Assembly (NCBI RefSeq): GCF_015291645.1
Contig: NZ_CP030055.1
Coordinates: 744,001 to 808,000, forward strand
DNA: 64,000 bases
Reading direction: 5' to 3'
From: Bradyrhizobium sp. CCBAU 53340
Lineage (GTDB): Bacteria > Pseudomonadota > Alphaproteobacteria > Rhizobiales > Xanthobacteraceae
The notes under the pieces are model-generated. The model was not told the origin of the DNA. It searched no databases and saw only the letters and a program-made list of their open reading frames with translations. Position 1 is the stretch's first letter, and each line of letters starts with the position of its first letter. The translations under genes were made by a program, and so were the position numbers. Positions 60,483 through 64,000 of this stretch are shown here, in pieces.

Positions 60483-61514
60483 ATGTCCGAGATTGAGCAA
60501 GCAGAACGTCCATCCGATCCTGATATGACGCGGCGGCACCTGATGTCACTGGCGGCAACGGCCACAGGCGCGATCGGATCGGCTATGCTGGACTTGCCCG
60601 CTCGCGCCGAGGAGAAAACGACGGTGTCCACCGATCAGATCGAAAAACTGCTGCCGGGCTTTCGTCGCAGCCGCATCAAGACATCAGGCGCGGAGATCAA
60701 CACCTTCGTGAAGGGCGAGGGCCCGCCGCTGCTGCTTCTGCACGGCCATCCGCAAACACTGGTGTGCTGGCACAAGGTCGCGCCAAAACTTGCCGAGCGC
60801 TTCACGGTCGTGCTCACCGATCTCAGGGGCTACGGCGATTCCAGCAAGCCCGACGGCGGCAAGGACAGCATAAATTATTCCAAGCGCGAGATGGCGCGCG
60901 ACCAGGTCGAGGTCATGCGCGCGCTCGGCTTCGAGCAGTTCTCCGCGGCAGGGCACGACCGCGGCGGACGTGTCCTGCATCGCCTGCTGCTGGATCATCC
61001 CGCGGTCGTGACCAGGGCTGCGGTGCTCGACATCGCGCCGACGGCGACGATGTACGCCAAGGTGACCAAGGATTTCGCCATGCGCTACATGTGGTGGTTC
61101 TTCCTGAGCCAGCCGGCGCCGCTTCCGGAAACCCTGATCGGCAACAATCTCGACTTCTATCTGCAGACGCACATCAACAAGCAGAACAAGACGCCTGATG
61201 CGATCGATCCGATCGCGCTGGAGGAATACCGCCGCTGCTACACGCGCGAGACGCTGCACGCCGTCTGCGAGGATTATCGCGCCGCCGCCGGCATCGACCT
61301 GGTTCACGACGCGGCCGATGCGGACAAGCGGATCGGTTGCCCTCTGCTCGTGCTCTGGGGCGAAAAAGGCGTCGTCGGATCGAGCTACGATGTGCGCGAG
61401 ACCTGGCGTGAGAAGGCCACGGACGTCCGCGGCGAGAGCCTGCCTTGCGGACACTACCTGCCCGAGGAGGCGCCGGAACTCGTGATCGACAGGCTCGGCG
61501 GATTCTTCACGTGA
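60483..61514 (+). CDS. Tat-exported alpha/beta hydrolase, haloacetate-dehalogenase-like
   Basis: 343 residues from the ATG at 60483. A Tat-like signal (MTRRHLMSLAATATGAIGSA, ending DLPARAEE) precedes a dehalogenase/epoxide-hydrolase fold: LLLLHGHPQTLVCWHKVAPK, nucleophile Asp159 in AAGHDRGGRVLHRL, QPAPLPETL, and the general-base His324 in LPCGHYLPEEAPE. Arg160 and Arg163, the carboxylate clamp of fluoroacetate dehalogenases, are kept. The halide-side His before the conserved Trp seems replaced by Trp204. Activity on haloacids is therefore uncertain; epoxide or ester hydrolysis is possible. Confidence 0.78.
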   Translation: MSEIEQAERPSDPDMTRRHLMSLAATATGAIGSAMLDLPARAEEKTTVSTDQIEKLLPGFRRSRIKTSGAEINTFVKGEGPPLLLLHGHPQTLVCWHKVAPKLAERFTVVLTDLRGYGDSSKPDGGKDSINYSKREMARDQVEVMRALGFEQFSAAGHDRGGRVLHRLLLDHPAVVTRAAVLDIAPTATMYAKVTKDFAMRYMWWFFLSQPAPLPETLIGNNLDFYLQTHINKQNKTPDAIDPIALEEYRRCYTRETLHAVCEDYRAAAGIDLVHDAADADKRIGCPLLVLWGEKGVVGSSYDVRETWREKATDVRGESLPCGHYLPEEAPELVIDRLGGFFT

Positions 61515-61639
61515 TTCCGGGCGACCTGATCGGTCCGAAGGCGATTCCTGGGTCGCCGAAACCCCCGCATTGAACCCGTCCGGCCTCCAGCCGCACCAAC
61601 ACCGCGTACGTCCCTGAGATCAGCGACGAGGAACGCGCG

Positions 61640-62602
61640 ATGAAGGTCCTGAAGGCATCGATCTGTGTTGCGGTCGCCGCGCTGGCGCTGAGCCTGTCGC
61701 TCGGTGCGCTGTCTTATGCGGCAGAGGATGAGGCGGGCACGCTCACCCAGCAGATGAAAGAACTCTATCGGGCCGGCAAATATGCCGAAGCGCTGCCGCT
61801 CGCCCAGAAGGCCCTCGCCCTTCGCGAGAAGGAGTTCGGCACCGAAGACGCCATGGTCGCGATGCCGCTCAATGATCTGGGCACGATCCACTACAATCTG
61901 GGCCAGTACCCGGTCGCCGAACTGCTGTACAAGCGGGCGCTGGCGATCAGGGAGAAGACGCTCGGTCCTGATGCCACCGAAGTCGCAACCGTGCTGAACA
62001 ATCTGGGCGAGCTCTACCGCGTGGAGGAGCATTACGCCGAAGCGGAGCCGCTGCTCAAGCGCTCGATCGCCATTCGGGAGAAAGCGCTCGGTCGGAGCGA
62101 TCCTTCCATCGTGATGGCCCTGAGCAACCTTGCTGCCGTCTACAGCAATCAGGGACGCTACGACCAGTCGGAGCCGTTGTTCAAACGGGGACTCACCATT
62201 CTTCAGAAGGCGAACGGCCCGGACGATCCCGAAGCCACGGTGTTGATGAGCAATCTCGCCGATGCCTACATGCATCGGCATCGCTACGCGGATGCCGAGC
62301 GGCTGCTCAAGCGATCGATCGCGGTGACGGAGAAGGCCTACGGCCCCGACCATCCCGACATTGCCCAGGCGCAGAACAATCTGGCGACGCTCTATGCCCG
62401 TCAGGGGCGCAATGCCGATGCCGAGCTTCTGTACAGGCAGTCGGTGGTCACCTACGAGAAGACGCTCGGTCCCGACCATCCGGATCTCGTCGACGTCCTC
62501 GACAATCTCGCCGCGTTCTACAAGGACCAGGGTCGCTACGCCGATGCCCAGCAGCTGTTCAAACGGTCGGCGGCCATTCGCGCCAAAGCGCGGCCGATCT
62601 GA
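61640..62602 (+). CDS. Secreted TPR protein with kinesin-light-chain-like repeats
   Basis: 320 residues: a signal peptide (about 1-28, LSLSLGALSYAAEDE) and about six 42-residue TPR units, each ending in EK(T/A)LGPDHP-like text (LNNLGELYRVEEHYAEAEPL, LSNLAAVYSNQGRYDQSEPL, QNNLATLYARQGRNADAELL). The long TPR_12/KLC form serves as a protein-binding scaffold. Predicted periplasmic. It is seven bases from the next gene, probably co-transcribed. Confidence 0.85.
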   Translation: MKVLKASICVAVAALALSLSLGALSYAAEDEAGTLTQQMKELYRAGKYAEALPLAQKALALREKEFGTEDAMVAMPLNDLGTIHYNLGQYPVAELLYKRALAIREKTLGPDATEVATVLNNLGELYRVEEHYAEAEPLLKRSIAIREKALGRSDPSIVMALSNLAAVYSNQGRYDQSEPLFKRGLTILQKANGPDDPEATVLMSNLADAYMHRHRYADAERLLKRSIAVTEKAYGPDHPDIAQAQNNLATLYARQGRNADAELLYRQSVVTYEKTLGPDHPDLVDVLDNLAAFYKDQGRYADAQQLFKRSAAIRAKARPI

Positions 62603-62608
62603 GCCGCA

Positions 62609-63088
62609 ATGCGCATCTTCCTTGCTGCCATGATCCTCGTTGCCGTCACGGCGAATGCGTCGCCGAGCGCGGCCAGTGATTGGCAGTATGGTTGCCGAGG
62701 CGTGCTGCCCAGCGGCGATGCGCCGGTCATCATCTTCAATCGCTCTTCGCTCATCATGCTGCCGAAGGCCTGGGTCGGCGGATCGCTGCTGGGTTCGGTC
62801 AACGATCAGCTGCTGAGCTCGAGCTTCCGCGCCAGCGACAACAATTCGGGCCTGGTTCCGACCATGGTGTTCGCGCGCGACGATCATCCCGACGAAAAGC
62901 TGACCCTGACCGAGACGTCGTCGAAAGTGATTTCGGATGTTCACCGACCGGCCGGCAGCCAGCCGCGCTCCGAGCAGATCACCACCTACCGCAAGGTCTA
63001 CCGGTGGGTCAGCGACGGCATCTATCGAGGTCCCTACGAGATCAAGATGGACTGCGTCAATTACGAGCTCTCGGCGCCGCACCGATAG
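62609..63088 (+). CDS. Secreted protein of unknown function
   Basis: 159 residues: a signal peptide (about 1-22, VAVTANASPSAASD), one Cys pair (YGCRGV near 29, KMDCVN near 150), and beta-rich text (VIIFNRSSLIMLPKAWVGGS, YRKVYRWVSDGIYRGPYEIK). It starts seven bases after the TPR gene, so the two may work together in the periplasm. No family recognised. The 242-base gap after it shows no gene. Confidence 0.65.
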   Translation: MRIFLAAMILVAVTANASPSAASDWQYGCRGVLPSGDAPVIIFNRSSLIMLPKAWVGGSLLGSVNDQLLSSSFRASDNNSGLVPTMVFARDDHPDEKLTLTETSSKVISDVHRPAGSQPRSEQITTYRKVYRWVSDGIYRGPYEIKMDCVNYELSAPHR

Positions 63089-63330
63089 CTTGCCAAGCCG
63101 CCTTGCCAAGTCGCATCTGATCTTGCGGTCATGCGTCCGCGGCCGCGCGGGCGGCCAACGAATTCACCGACAATTCTCAAAGTTTTTTGCGGATCGGCGG
63201 CCTAACCATGTCGGCACAGGCCGGTCTCGATCGTCCTTGGGGGGACATCGCCCGGATGCGCTGGACATTGGCCCCGCAGACATGAAGTGATGCCACCTCG
63301 AAGCGTTAAGATTGAACTGGAGCAAGACCC

Positions 63331-63747
63331 ATGAGGATTACCGTCGAAACCAGCGTCGCAGCCCCGATCGACCAGGTCTGGCGCGCCTATACGACCCCCG
63401 CGGACATCGTGAAGTGGAACGCCGCGTCGGACGACTGGCATACGACCAAGGCGACGGTCGACCTGCGGGAAGGCGGCCTGTTTTCGTCGCGCATGGAGGC
63501 CAAGGACGGCAGCATGGGCTTTGACTTCGCCGGGACCTACACGACCATCGTCGAGCACAAGCTGATCGAATATGCGTTCGGCCCTCGCAAGGCCGAGGTC
63601 GAGTTCGTGCCCGGATCGAAAGGCGTCACCGTCCGCGTCGTCTTTGATGGCGAAGAGACCCACTCGGTCGAGCAGCAGCGCGGCGGCTGGCAGGCGATCC
63701 TCGACAGCTTTGCGCGCTACGTCGAAGCGAAGCAGAAGGCGTCGTAA
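63331..63747 (+). CDS. SRPBCC (AHSA1-type) protein
   Basis: 138 residues of a Bet v 1-like lipid/hydrophobe-binding fold: MRITVETSVAAPIDQVWRAY at the start, DIVKWNAASDDWHTTKATVD, the central FDFAGTYTTIVEHKLIEYAF, and QQRGGWQAILDSFARYVEAK as the C-terminal helix. The family is widespread and often unassigned; many are annotated as polyketide-cyclase or ATPase-activator-like. Cytosolic. Confidence 0.88.
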   Translation: MRITVETSVAAPIDQVWRAYTTPADIVKWNAASDDWHTTKATVDLREGGLFSSRMEAKDGSMGFDFAGTYTTIVEHKLIEYAFGPRKAEVEFVPGSKGVTVRVVFDGEETHSVEQQRGGWQAILDSFARYVEAKQKAS

Positions 63748-63856
63748 AGGGCGTCGAGAGCAGGTCCCGCGGATGTCGTTCGCGCGCGGGCCGAGCGAGA
63801 CGGATCGCTCGGCCCGCAACTTGCTCTTGATGAGATCTGATCAGATCAGATCGCTC

Positions 63857-64000
63857 TTATGCGGCTTTCACCAGCACATCAGTCAACCAATCCGGCTGGG
63901 AGATCATGACCGAGTGGCCGGACGTCGTGTTTTCGAGGACGGTCCAGGAACTGTCCGACCTGCATTCCGCGGCCGCCTTGTCCAGGGCGGCCAACTGGAA
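63857..64000 (-). CDS. C-terminus of an alpha/beta hydrolase (partial)
   Basis: 47 residues to the TAA at 63857-63859; the rest is beyond the right edge. TTSGHSVMISQPDWLTDVLV is the typical last strand/helix of an alpha/beta hydrolase, with the triad His in SGHSVM followed by a final helix. Substrate cannot be judged. Confidence 0.65.
   Translation of the reverse strand, partial: FQLAALDKAAAECRSDSSWTVLENTTSGHSVMISQPDWLTDVLVKAA

Noticed and set aside
61640..62602. Regular repeats of about 126 bases.
   Set aside because: They are the codons of the 42-residue TPR units, not a CRISPR or satellite array; spacers are coding and similar to each other.
1..64000. tRNA, rRNA, CRISPR arrays, transposases, integrases or prophage genes.
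   Set aside because: None was recognised on either strand by eye; a tRNAscan or Infernal run could still find small RNAs missed here.

Overview
The window looks like a chromosomal segment from a Bradyrhizobium-type alphaproteobacterium (order Hyphomicrobiales). The evidence is indirect but consistent: high GC with strong GC-rich third-position bias, the map/radC neighbourhood, several families of short palindromic intergenic repeats typical of Bradyrhizobium genomes, exact matches to the FixK2 box (TTGA-N6-TCAA) and to the sigma-EcfG promoter (GGAAC-N16-CGTT), and many small secreted proteins of rhizobial type. No rRNA, tRNA, CRISPR array, transposase, integrase or phage block was seen. Apart from palindromic repeats the region reads as ordinary chromosome, rich in transport and peripheral catabolism.

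Layout. 0-4.8 kb: an exported-protein gene and a divergent TetR regulator/hydrolase pair, a PanE-type reductase, an enoyl-CoA hydratase and a LysR regulator. 4.9-9.0 kb: an FAD oxidoreductase followed by a complete NMT1/SsuA-type ABC importer. 9.2-14.5 kb: an aromatic-acid cluster (gentisate 1,2-dioxygenase, maleylpyruvate isomerase, MarR regulator, benzoate-CoA-ligase-like enzyme, salicylyl-CoA-5-hydroxylase-like flavoprotein) in which two separate promoters carry the same 22-base operator. 14.6-25.6 kb: secreted Cys-rich proteins, a CurA-like reductase, a dicarboxylate symporter with an adjacent binding protein, an ATP-grasp protein, ferredoxin-NADP reductase behind a FixK2 box, a membrane-anchored glutamate-synthase-like protein, a PilZ protein and a CorC/HlyC protein. 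25.8-30.5 kb: a chemoreceptor and an unusual outer-membrane protein joining an Omp25-like barrel to an OprB-like porin. 30.6-36 kb: a creatininase-family hydrolase divergent from a tightly coupled ABC importer/hydroxyacid dehydrogenase/Inh-domain operon. 36-37.8 kb: a DGPF (YCII) protein and its ECF42-type sigma factor, with a matching promoter. 38-43.2 kb: a lysozyme-like/peptidoglycan-binding protein and several uncharacterised proteins. 43.4-43.5 kb: a candidate small RNA placed exactly downstream of a FixK2 box and a -10 element. 43.8-50.6 kb: radC, an EamA exporter, an AdaA-like alkylation sensor, map, an MscS channel and a K+/H+ antiporter. 51-53.5 kb: a stress-promoter PepSY protein and modABC. 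53.7-64 kb: a MepA endopeptidase, a PAS-GGDEF-EAL protein, an acyl-CoA-dehydrogenase-like protein, a frameshifted plsY, a Tat-exported dehalogenase-like hydrolase, a TPR protein, an SRPBCC protein and the end of an alpha/beta hydrolase.

The most promising items are the FixK2-type promoter/small RNA at 43.4 kb, the second FixK2 box in front of fpr, the promoter/operator logic of the gentisate cluster, the single-base frameshift in plsY, the dual-barrel porin with a Fur/Mur-like operator, and the sigma-EcfG and ECF42 promoter matches. Start codons were often moved downstream from the longest possible reading frame when a ribosome binding site, signal peptide or family N-terminus supported it. 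All family names come from recognising sequence motifs by eye, not from a database search.
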